Part shown: positions 9,347 to 19,100 of the stretch, in pieces | Layout of the letters: every line of letters begins with the position of its first letter | Position numbering within the stretch: the stretch's first letter is position 1 | Source of the DNA: Elusimicrobiota bacterium | Lineage (GTDB): Bacteria > Elusimicrobiota > Elusimicrobia > FEN-1173 > JAKLIF01 | Reading direction: 5' to 3' | Assembly: GCA_022709755.1 (NCBI GenBank) | Contig: JAKLIF010000004.1 | Location: forward strand, 1-64,000 | Length of the DNA: 64,000 bases | Translations under genes and position numbers: made by a program | Notes under the pieces: generated by a model | What the model was told of the DNA's origin: nothing | Databases searched by the model: none | Seen by the model: only the letters and a program-made list of their open reading frames with translations

Positions 9347-10351
9347 CTAAAAGCGTAATCCGACGGAAGCGCGATGGGACCCGCCGGTCTCGTCGACCGA
9401 CAAGGGAAATCCGTAGGCGTAATCGAACTCCATGTATTTCTTCTTGCCGATGCGTCGGCGGTATCCCAACCCCATGGTGCCGGTCGTCGGGTTGGCTCCG
9501 CCCCTGAACGAGAACCGCTTAAAAAAACGTTTTTCAAATCCCGCGGCCCACGACGTCTCACGGCGCCTCTTGACCATATCCGCCGTGATGAGTCCCCGGC
9601 GAAACTGATAGGCCACGCCCACGCTCGTCTCCCGATACGCCTTGTCTTCCGACGCCAAACCCGCGTTGGGCTGATTGATGTTTTTGGCGCTCAAGCCCAA
9701 CGAGAGCCCCGGAACGGTCTGCGGATCGGGCTGGATCCAAAACCCCGCGTCCACGCTCAGAGCGGACTTGCTGCGCCCCCCCGCGAACACGGAATCGCTC
9801 CGGGTGAGAGTATCCAGGTCGAACCGGTGATGGAGGTAATGGAGGTTCACGCCCAGAGACACTTCCGGCGTCATCGCCGAAACCCACCGGTTGAGCGGGG
9901 TCGCCAAGAGAACGGACACGTCATCCTGCCGATAGACGGGGCCCCTCAGACTCGACCAGCCGGTCCCCCAATATCCCAAGTCGGACACCGGCATGATCGC
10001 GGCGAACATATTGGTGTTCAAGTTGGTCTCATCCAGCCCCATGAACGGTTTGGAATGGGCGAACGTCATCTCGGAAAAGTCGCTCTGGGTCACACCGGCC
10101 GGGTTGTGATAGACCGCATTCACATCATCGGAAACGGCGGTATAGGCATCCCCCATCCCCCCCGGGCGGACTCCCCACGAGGTCTCCTTAAAGGCAGCGT
10201 GGAGTAGTGGAATGGTGGAATAGTAGAATAGTGAAATAACGGTGGACAAAATGGCAACGCGGGTGCCACAGGGAAAGAATGAGATATGGAAATACATTGG
10301 TTTGTTTTTCATAAGCACCGTTTTTTCTTTTACCAATCCACCATCAACCAT
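9347..10351 (-). CDS. PorV/PorQ-like outer-membrane protein, first copy in transcription order
   Basis: 334 residues from the ATG at 10351, or 321 from the ATG at 10312 (MKNKPMYFH); neither has a strong ribosome site. After a signal peptide the mature start reads FKETSWGVRPGGMGDAYTA, then DDVNAVYHNPAGV, which is diagnostic for the PorV/PorQ group. Amphipathic strands follow and the protein ends RASVGLRF. It lies 11 bp after the 848-residue protein and 15 bp before the 642-residue one, so it is translated within the same unit. Part of its signal peptide is encoded by a low-complexity CTATTCC/CCATTCC-type stretch at about 10198-10245, unlike the surrounding GC-rich sequence. Family call is good; its partner is inferred from gene order. 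Confidence 0.65.
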   Translation of the reverse strand: MVDGGLVKEKTVLMKNKPMYFHISFFPCGTRVAILSTVISLFYYSTIPLLHAAFKETSWGVRPGGMGDAYTAVSDDVNAVYHNPAGVTQSDFSEMTFAHSKPFMGLDETNLNTNMFAAIMPVSDLGYWGTGWSSLRGPVYRQDDVSVLLATPLNRWVSAMTPEVSLGVNLHYLHHRFDLDTLTRSDSVFAGGRSKSALSVDAGFWIQPDPQTVPGLSLGLSAKNINQPNAGLASEDKAYRETSVGVAYQFRRGLITADMVKRRRETSWAAGFEKRFFKRFSFRGGANPTTGTMGLGYRRRIGKKKYMEFDYAYGFPLSVDETGGSHRASVGLRF

Positions 10352-10362
10352 TCACCCATCTA

Positions 10363-12909
10363 TTACCGGGCGACGGTGATGGATCCGTTCACTTTTTGGC
10401 CGTCGATCTCCGCGTTGTAAAGATAGACCCCGCTCTCGACGATGACGCCGTCGAAATCACGGCCGTCCCAGCTGGTCTGGTTCTCCAGGCGACGGATCAG
10501 CCGTCCGTGGATGTCGAAAAATTCGATCTTGGCCCCCGACGCGCTCCCGCCGAAACGGGCCTCGTCGTTGACGCCCGGCGAACCGGCGGGCGTGATGATC
10601 TTTTCCCGGGGACGGATCTGGTCTTTGGTGAGGGCGGCCTGAGGGAACACCGCGTAAGTCGAAAAATGTGTGATCGAGGCGGTCACCGTGTTCCGGGCCG
10701 AATCCACGATCCCTCCGACGGGGACCCATTGACTCCCGTCCCAGGTGAACATCTTCAAGGAGGCCTCCGCGAGCGTCGTATTCGCGCCGGTCAGGGAATC
10801 CTCCACAAAACCGTCCTGGTCCCGGTCCAGATACCGCATCGTCAAAGTGACCGGCACATCGAACCGGAGTCCGTCGGGCGAGAACGTGAACGCCGCGAAC
10901 GGCTGTTCCCTCCCCAGCGCAGCCCCCGAAGGAAGGGTCGTGACATCCGCTTGAGCCACCGTGATGGAGACGGTCTCCCGGAGGGCTCCCGCGGGAACCG
11001 TCAGGGACGTTTCGCCGTCGGATGAACTGCTATCGGAGACCGTGATGGTCCCCCCCGCCGAGGTGATCTCGGACGACTGGGACGTTTGAACCACCAAGAC
11101 GGTCTGAGGCGATGCCGCGCTCGCAAAGAACGCCGACTGGACGAAATCCGTGGCTTCGATGTAATACTCGACTCCGGAAGCCGTCATGGAGGACGCCGGG
11201 ATGGAAACGGAACCGGAAAAAGACGCCGTATGCGGGGTCCCGACATCGAAGTTGAGCCGGTTATAATCAGACGTTCCCTTCGTCCGATAATAGAGCGTGA
11301 CCTTGCCGACGCGCTTGTCGTCCGATGCGGACACAGACACGGACAACGCCTGGCCGGCGGGAGCCATCGAGACGGCGGTATGGGTGAGTGACGGGGCCTG
11401 GGTATCGTTCGTCACCGGATCCACCTCGCAATGGGCGGCGGAAATGACACTTTCATTGCCCGCTACGTCCATGGCCACCAAACGGACTCGGTAACTCGTC
11501 CCCGCCCCGGCGGCGAATGAACCGGCATTCAGAGTCAGACTGTAATCGGCGCTCGCCGTATTGGTCGCGTAGGCCAGCATGTACCAGGTGACACCGCCGG
11601 TCATATTGTCATGCTCGAGCCGGAACCCCTCGATGGTCGGGTCGGACGAAGCGGTGGCTCCAGTCCATGTCATCACATTGGTCGGACCGAAGACATGGCC
11701 GTCCTCGATCAGATAGCCGTCATCCTTGAAAAGCGCCGGAGCGGAAGGCGATACCGTGTCCTTCAGGATGATATCGTCGATAAAAACGTCCTGGGAGGTC
11801 GTGTTCGACACTTTTATTCCCCGTGTTGAATCCGAGTTGATGAACCAACATTGGACCTGAACCGCCTTGGATTTGTCGATCGCAAAGTGAGACAACGGCA
11901 CGTTGTAGGTCTCGAACGAGCTTGTCAACGTCACGGGGGAACTGAATATCCTCTCCAGTCCCGCATCGTCCTTCATCCCCAGGGCGAGTTGCGTGCCGAT
12001 ACCCGAACCGGCCCCCTTGATCTTGAATGAAATCGTATCGCACCCCGTCACGTCCACACCGACTCCCGTCCCGGCATCCGGGCTGGGGTCCAGAAGGAAC
12101 TGGGCCACGGCATCCGTGGGGCTGGCGGATCCCGCCGTCCAGGTGATCTTGCTTCCTGCCGGAGCGCTGGCATAATTGGCGACATCATAGACATGGGCCA
12201 CACTCGCACCGGTCCCTCCGTTCACCCAGTTCCCCATGTTCAGTCCGAACGGACCGGGCTCAGCCCCGTCGTTGAAGTTCTCCACCCAGACCGGGGCTGC
12301 CTTGGTGTGGAAGAGTATCTGGTCGATATAGAATGTCTCGGTGGGAACAGCGGAATAGACGGTCAACGTGATGTAGTCGACGTCGCTCAGGGCGGTGCTG
12401 GAATTGACGAGGAAACCGGTTTCCAGGGCTGGAAGAGGGATCACGACCTTCTGCCACGAAGTCGTCACGCCCGATGGAAGAAAATTGCGGATGTCAGGAC
12501 GCGTACCGCTCTCTCCAGACCCCGCGCTATGGAGGGAGACGTTGAATCTCTCTCCGCCGGCGGCCCCTCTTACCCAGAACGACAGAGAGGCATAGTTCCG
12601 CAGGTCCCGGTTCGACGAGAACCGGATCAAAAGGTAACTGTCTGCCCCCGTCGTGTAGGCGACTTTGAGGGAATTCCCCGTGTTCCCCCAGGAAGGCTCG
12701 GACGAACTGTTCGCCGCGACGGTGCGGGTGACGTTGTTCACCTGATCGATGGCGCCGCCCAAAAGAGTGGTCGTGTTCCCGTCCGTGAAATCGTCCACGA
12801 CCAGGACACCCGCAAGACAGGGGACGGAGAGGAAGGCCAATCCAAGGCCCAAAAAGATCGTCTTGTGTGTGTGTGTGATGAGGGGTTTTATCGTATTCAT
12901 ATATTCCAT
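10363..12909 (-). CDS. Secreted multi-module protein: binding modules, Ig-like, ZU5-like and type IX-like C-terminus
   Basis: 848 residues with a signal peptide ending SVPCLAG. Two sandwich modules (about 33-200 and 210-395) share the LVVDDFTDG, LSFWVRG and VVIPLPAL pattern of the other proteins in this locus. Two Ig/fibronectin-like stretches follow (about 395-610). A ZU5-like domain comes next (about 620-755), with AGGTITV, LTVPAGAL and VPVTLTMRYLD. The final 85 residues contain AKIEFFDIHGRLIRRLEN and end ESGVYLYNAEIDG...GSITVAR, which closely resembles type A type IX sorting domains. This is the first gene of the minus-strand glycan cluster; its promoter faces that of the GH94 gene. It has no recognisable catalytic domain. 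A second ATG (12900) is an alternative start. Confidence 0.7.
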   Translation of the reverse strand: MEYMNTIKPLITHTHKTIFLGLGLAFLSVPCLAGVLVVDDFTDGNTTTLLGGAIDQVNNVTRTVAANSSSEPSWGNTGNSLKVAYTTGADSYLLIRFSSNRDLRNYASLSFWVRGAAGGERFNVSLHSAGSGESGTRPDIRNFLPSGVTTSWQKVVIPLPALETGFLVNSSTALSDVDYITLTVYSAVPTETFYIDQILFHTKAAPVWVENFNDGAEPGPFGLNMGNWVNGGTGASVAHVYDVANYASAPAGSKITWTAGSASPTDAVAQFLLDPSPDAGTGVGVDVTGCDTISFKIKGAGSGIGTQLALGMKDDAGLERIFSSPVTLTSSFETYNVPLSHFAIDKSKAVQVQCWFINSDSTRGIKVSNTTSQDVFIDDIILKDTVSPSAPALFKDDGYLIEDGHVFGPTNVMTWTGATASSDPTIEGFRLEHDNMTGGVTWYMLAYATNTASADYSLTLNAGSFAAGAGTSYRVRLVAMDVAGNESVISAAHCEVDPVTNDTQAPSLTHTAVSMAPAGQALSVSVSASDDKRVGKVTLYYRTKGTSDYNRLNFDVGTPHTASFSGSVSIPASSMTASGVEYYIEATDFVQSAFFASAASPQTVLVVQTSQSSEITSAGGTITVSDSSSSDGETSLTVPAGALRETVSITVAQADVTTLPSGAALGREQPFAAFTFSPDGLRFDVPVTLTMRYLDRDQDGFVEDSLTGANTTLAEASLKMFTWDGSQWVPVGGIVDSARNTVTASITHFSTYAVFPQAALTKDQIRPREKIITPAGSPGVNDEARFGGSASGAKIEFFDIHGRLIRRLENQTSWDGRDFDGVIVESGVYLYNAEIDGQKVNGSITVAR

Positions 12910-13004
12910 TTATCCGCCCATGGAGGATACTTTTTGATGACGTGTGATTTAAGCATTTTTTTATTATATTTCCAATGTTTTTGGGGGCCGCCGGCGAATT
13001 CAAC

Positions 13005-13019
13005 TTGAAATCGTTTCAC
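13005..13019. promoter_or_regulatory. Candidate LacI-family operator
   Basis: TTGAAATCGTTTCAC contains the inverted repeat TGAAA-TCG-TTTCA with CG at the centre, the layout used by LacI/GalR regulators of sugar genes. It lies in the divergent control region of the two glycan units. A LacI-type sensor domain is encoded 7 kb downstream, but it lacks a DNA-binding domain, so the cognate regulator may be elsewhere. Site recognition is by pattern only. Confidence 0.35.
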
Positions 13020-13094
13020 TAATTGTTAATAATTGTCATCTATTGGTACCATGCTGATTTTAAACGGTCCCTTCAAAAACCCATCATCACTGAT

Positions 13095-13101
13095 AAGGAG
13101 G
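13095..13101 (+). promoter_or_regulatory. Ribosome binding site fixing the start of the GH94 gene
   Basis: AAGGAGG lies 9 nt before the ATG at 13111. The reading frame is open further upstream and has an in-frame ATG at 13102, but that codon directly abuts this site, so 13111 is the supported start and also gives the cleaner signal peptide. Confidence 0.75.
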
Positions 13102-13110
13102 ATGTGCAAC

Positions 13111-16100
13111 ATGTCGCATTCCGTCCGAGCGCTCAACGAGGAACGCTCCCGATTCCCAAATCCTGTCCGGTCCCGGTCACTCCGTTCGTTCAGATATTCC
13201 TTTTTGACATCGATTCTCATCCTCTCCACGATGACGTCCGTCGCGTTCGCGGGAATCCGTCCGGCCCCTTCCCCGCAGAAGGAGGACGGCGCCTCCTTCA
13301 ACCTGCTCGACGCCAAGGACCGGGGGACCTTCAACATCGGGCCGTCCAAAGGGAACATCTCCACCGTTTCCGACGAAAAAACAGCCCAGACCGTCCTCCA
13401 ATTCGACTATAACGTCCCCCCCAAATCCATCGTGGGAGTCTGGACCAAGAATTACCCGACCGACCTGAAACCCACCACCGCCAACGGGGTGAAGATCGGC
13501 GTCAACGTGCTCTCTCCGGACCAGACCAGACAGATTTCGGTCGTCGTGGAACTCAAGGGAACCAAAGAGGTCCAACGCATCCCGCTCCAGCTCAAGCCGG
13601 GGTGGAACCGGACAGAGAACCTCATCGAATGGAAGAAGATCGGCGACCTGAAAGAAGCCGTCTTCGTGGTCAGTTCGACGAAAGACGGACAGACCGTCGC
13701 CGGATCCCTCCACCTGAACCTGGATTTCGCAAAGATCGGAACCGTTCCCAAGAAGAAGGGCTCGTCCTCATTCGGACTCTTGGACGGAAAAGAACGGGGA
13801 GTCTTCAACATCGGCTCATCCAAAGGGGATCTCTCCCTGATATACGACGACGCGGCCCAACGGGATGTTCTGAAGTTCAACTACAGGACGCCCGCCAAAA
13901 CGGTGGTCGGGGTATGGACGAAAGGGTATCCGTCCGAATTGAACGAGAACGTCGCCAGCGGCGTGAAGGTCGGGGTCAAACCGGGCCGGGCGGAGCAGGC
14001 CCAACAGGTGAGTCTCTCGCTGGAGATCAAAGGGTCCAAAGAGACCCAGGCCGTCCCCCTGGCGATCCAAGCCGGGTGGAATTCCGTCGAAGAGCCGCTC
14101 GATTGGGCGAAGATCGGAAAACTCAAGGAAGTCGTGTTCGTCGTCACGCCGAACGATTCCAACAAGACCGTCTCCGGCACGCTCAGTCTCGATCTGAATT
14201 TCGTCAAGCTGAAACCGAAGGAGACTCCGGACCTCGCCGGAACCCCCGCCCCCTTGAGCCTTCTGTCGGCCGCGGAACGGGGCGTCTTCAACATGGGGCC
14301 GGCCCAGGGGACGCTCGGAGTCATGACGGACGGGACGGAGAAGAAGGACGTCCTGAAGTTCGACTACTCGGCTCCCGTCGGTTCCGTCATCGGGATCTGG
14401 ACGAAAGCGTTCCCGCCGGAGATCCGGCCGGATTTGATAAACGCCGCCCTCATTGACGTCAACCTCCCCGAACAGGGACAGGAGAACTCCATTTCCGTGG
14501 CGGTCGAAATCAAAGGGATGAAGAGCACCCAGCGAATCCCCCTCCAACTCCGATCGGGACGGAATTCGATCCGGGAATTCATCGATTGGGAATCGATCGG
14601 CAAACTGACTGAGACGGTGGTCGTCATCAACCCCGTCGCGAAGGATCAAACCGTCTCGGGAACGATCCACCTCAACATCGGTTTCATCCAATCGTCGGAC
14701 GCCCCCCGACGCGGCCCGACGGCGGGACGCAAGATCGGGCTGGTGCTGCTCTGCGGCCTGATCGGAGCCGCCTTGTCATTCCTCCGGGGACGAGTCTTCG
14801 TCCGCCGGCCGGCAGATCCGTCCGGCGAATCCGCCGGATGCCTCTCGTCGGCGCCGACATCGGTCCTGGGGCACCTCCGATGCGACCTCGTTTTCGGATC
14901 GACGATCCTCCTGACGCTGATCTCGACGCTGGGGATCTATCTGTTGGGGACCCTCCAGTCCCCCCACGCCACGACGATCATCCTGCTCCTGGCCTTGGGC
15001 GGCGCTCTCATCGCCAACCTCTGGAAATCGGCCCTGACGGGAAAACACCTGACCCCGGTCGAAACATTCCAGAACATCTTCCTGACGGGTCTGCTCGCGG
15101 CCACATCCAGCAGCCAGGTCCTCTGGCAGAACCCGGCCACGTGGTCCCAACTCCTCCTCAAGAGCAATCTGACGGCGGCTCTCGCCTTTCTGATCTACCA
15201 CGTCTCCAACGCCTGCACTCTGAAATCGACGGGGCAGCACATCCGCCTGGCGAGCGGCTCGCTGATCGTGGCGACCCCCTATCTTTTCGGGCTGTTGCTC
15301 CTCCTCCAGAACGCGACCCTTCTTCAGAACGCGGTCGGACCGGTCGTCTCCCATTTTCTCTCGGCGGGGCCCCTGCTCCTGGCGGACATCGGCCGGTTCC
15401 TGGTCATTTTCCTCTTCAACGAAGCGGTCGCCAACGGGATCAGCCTGGCCTCCAAAGGGAAAATCGTCAAGTCCCTGAACGCCCATCTCACCATCCTCCT
15501 CGTCTCCGCGGGCGTCGTCATCTCCCCCTCCATCGCGGATTGGGGATCGTCTCCGTTGGTGAGCCGTTGGCCCGAAGGTCTGCGGATCCTCGCGGGGATC
15601 GCCACCGCCATGCTCTCCCAAGCGGGCCTCTGGGTGGAAGTGTATCTCATCACCGGTATGATACTGGACGGGACCTATTCATTCGAGCCGACCGGCGAGA
15701 GCATCGCCCGCCACGTCCAGACCGGCCTCGGCAAAGGGATGGCCTACAGCGGTTTCTTCATGACGTTCCTCTACGCGCTCAACCTCCTGTTCCACGCGCC
15801 GGCCGCGAGGACGCTGATGACCTCCGCCCCGTTGTCACTGGGACTCCTCTTCGGCGCCCTGGTCTTTCCGTTCGCCAAGACCATCATCGAAAGTTTCGAC
15901 GGGAGCATGTCCTTCTTCGAGCGCATGCGTTACAGCTGCAAGAAACCCATGCTCTACGCCCGAGGAGCGATCGCCGGATGGGGCCTGGCCTACGGTCTGT
16001 CCCACGGCGCCTTCCAGTGGGCCACCCCCGAACGGATGGGGTTCGGCCTCGCGATGGGATTCCTCGCCTCGGCGGGAGCCAGTCTCCTCCGGGACACCGT

Positions 16101-19100
16101 CAACACGTTGCGCCGTCGAGGACAACTCCAATCCTGGAGGGTCTATTTCATCGACGCCATCCTGGGCGGATTCATCGGCGGCATGACCGCGTTCTATCTC
16201 GACGCCTCCCAGGTGCCGGTCATCATCGACAAATTCAACCTCTATCTCAGCTCCGGTCTGCAGCCGAAGGATTACACCATCTATGCGCTCCTGAGCAAAT
16301 GGGGACGCGTCGACCTCGGGGCGTTCTCCGGAGGGGTCAAACTCTTCTTCAACGAGGCGTTGGCCGGCGTCATCACCTGGTCCGTGGCGGCGTGGCTGTT
16401 CGCCATCAACCGGACCCTGATGGAAGCCTACTTCCAACGGGACAAAGCCCCGATCAAGCACCTGCTCTCCCGCGCGGGATTCGTGGAACTGGTCGTCAAC
16501 ATGATCCACGTCCTCCGATGGGGACTCTGGATGTCGCCGATCATCAACACGTTCCTCCGCATGATGGGCGAGGCCACTTGGTACAACCAGGACGGCCTCA
16601 TCCGGTCCGTGATGGCCATCTATCAGAACATCACCCTGAGCCCCGCGGAGTTCCAGACCTGGAGCCTGAACCTCTTCATCTCGCTGCTCGCCGTCGACGC
16701 CGTCCGCATCCTGATCTGGATCGACCACATGGGACTGCGCGTGGCCACGCTCGTGAACCTCAGTTTCATCGGGATGAACAAATTGGACGACCGCATCGCC
16801 CGGTTCATCGGGCCCGACGCGGCCCAGCGTTACATCCCCGAAGGAGTCAAGCGCTTCACCACTTGGGCCCCGCTGCTCATCCCCTTCTACATCCCGCGCG
16901 GCACCGACTGGGAATTCGCCTGGAGCAAATCCCTTTCCATCCAGAACGCCGCCGCCCCCTGCGCGCTTCTGCCGGCCCTGCAGTCCCTGTCGGCCTCCCA
17001 GATCATCCTGGGAATCCTCTCGGGGCTTCTGATCTGCACCGGGATCTGCGCCGCCATCCGCCTCCTGATGGGACGAGCCGCTCGACGGCAGGAAAAGATC
17101 TACGAACTGGGAAACCGCGAATACAAGGTTTTCCTCAAAGAGAACGGCGAGTCATACAGCGAGATCCTCCGGAAAGGGTATGACCTGACCCGCCGCTCTT
17201 ACGACGTCCTGCACCCCTGCGGCCGGGCCCTCTTCGTGGTGGAACCCTCCCAGGCTCCGGACTCCTCCTCGCGGTTATGGCCCGTGCTCGGGAACTTCCC
17301 GAAGAACCAGTTCGCCGGCGCGCGCATCGAACGGGGTGACGGACTGCTCCGCGTGACCCACACCCACCACAACGCCATCCGCACCGTGATCGACATCCGC
17401 CTGCCGGATGACGATACCCCGGCCGAAATATGGACCATCACCCTCGACAACATGACGGACACCCCTCGCTCGTTGAAAGTGGTGCCCTACCTGGAATGGG
17501 TGCTCGACAAACCCGACGCGGACAAGGGACACACCCAATACAACCGGTTGTTCCCGGAGATGGAATATCTGGACAGTTTGAACTGCATCATCGCCTGGTC
17601 GAAACATTCCAAATCGATGGGCCTCATCGCCTCCGACGTTCCCCCGGAAGGATTCCTCACCTCCCGGATGGACTTCATCGGGCGCGCCCGGAGCCTCTGG
17701 ACGCCGCGCGTCCTGGAAACGCTGGACTTCATGCCCGCTCAGGACACTCCGGCTTGCCCGACCTTCGATCCCATCGGGAGCCTCCTTCTGAACGTCTCCC
17801 TGCCGGCCAAATCGTCGCAGAAGATCCATGTGATGGTCGGTTATTCCAAAACGGCTCTGGACGCTGTCTCGGGGTTCCTCCATCCCCAGCCGTCCGCCGC
17901 GCCGAGGAAACAATCCCTCAAGAAGAAGTCCCCCCTCATCGGGCACGGAGAAATCCTCCCGAAGACCCCCCAGCCCTATTCCGAGTTCACCCAACAGGGG
18001 AACCGCCTTCTCGTCCGCACGCCCTACACTCCGCGCCCGTACGACCACGCCATGTCCAACGCCATCGGACACACGGTGATGGTGACCAACCGGGGATTGC
18101 ACACGTCGATGAGCGGCAATTCCCAGCAGAACCCCATCACGCCCGACTGGCCGGACACCGTCACCCGGGAAGTCTCCGCGGAAGCGATCTACCTCTACGA
18201 CCCGACGATGGAAAAATGGTATTGCCCGACGCTCCACCCCCTGAACGACCATTCGGCCAGACACGAATGCGAATTCGGCGTGGATGGCACCGCGACGTTC
18301 CGCATGACCCAGGATACGCTCTCGACGGAGCTGACCGTCTTCGTCCCCCCGGACGAACCGGCCGGACTCTACCTCCTCACGATCAAGAACAACGACGAAC
18401 ATCCCCGGCGCCTGAGGGTGGCTCCCTACTTCCAGATCGTGCTGACCGGACAGGCCGAACGGCGCCATGGACCTCTCAAGATCAGCGAAGACAAGGATCT
18501 CAACGCCCTGTTCTTCGAAAACCCGCGCAACACCTTCCGCTGGGGACCGGCGTTCGCGTCCCTGTCGATCCCCGTGGACCGCACCGTGACTCAGCGGGGC
18601 CGGTTCTTCGGCACGGACCGCGGCGTCACCCACCCCTACTTCGTGGAGAAAGGGGAACCGGACCTCACCCAGATCTCCGACGACAGGCCGATCGCGGGAT
18701 TCCTGGGAACCGTCGATATCCCGGCGCGCGGAGAGAAGACGATCGCCGTCATCCTCGGGCAGGCGGACACCCGCAAACAGGCGTCTTCCATCATCCACAA
18801 ATACAAACACATCGAGACGGCTGTGAAGAGCCTGGAGAAGACCCGTCAATGGTGGCTCAGCCTGATGGAGACCGTGAAGGCCGAAACCGACCATCCCGAA
18901 TACGATTGGTATCTCAACTGGCTGAAATATCAGGGCATCGCCGAACGCATCTGGGCCCGACGCGGCTTCTACCAGACCAGCGGCGCCTATGGGTTCCGCG
19001 ACCAGCTCCAGGATTCCGTCAACCTCATCTGGGTCGATCCGGCCCTGGCGCGGAAACAGATCATCCTGCACGCCTCCCAGCAATTCATCGAGGGGGACGT

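Larger units (their letters stand above)
12910..13110. promoter_or_regulatory. Divergent promoter region of the glycan locus
   Basis: About 200 bp separate the two divergently read glycan transcription units. The stretch is AT-rich on both flanks (TTTTTTATTATATTTCC near 12957-12972 and AATTGTTAATAATTGTCA near 13021-13038), consistent with back-to-back promoters, and it contains one palindrome of LacI-family type (listed separately). TTGTCA at 13033 could be a -35 for the plus-strand gene, but the matching -10 is poor. No gene is visible here. Confidence 0.45.

Noticed and set aside
14730-17085. Hidden GT84/GT2 synthase in the membrane region of the GH94 protein
   Set aside because: I looked for DxD, TED and Q/RxxRW-type motifs in the loops and found none in a plausible arrangement; the region is nearly all hydrophobic helices.
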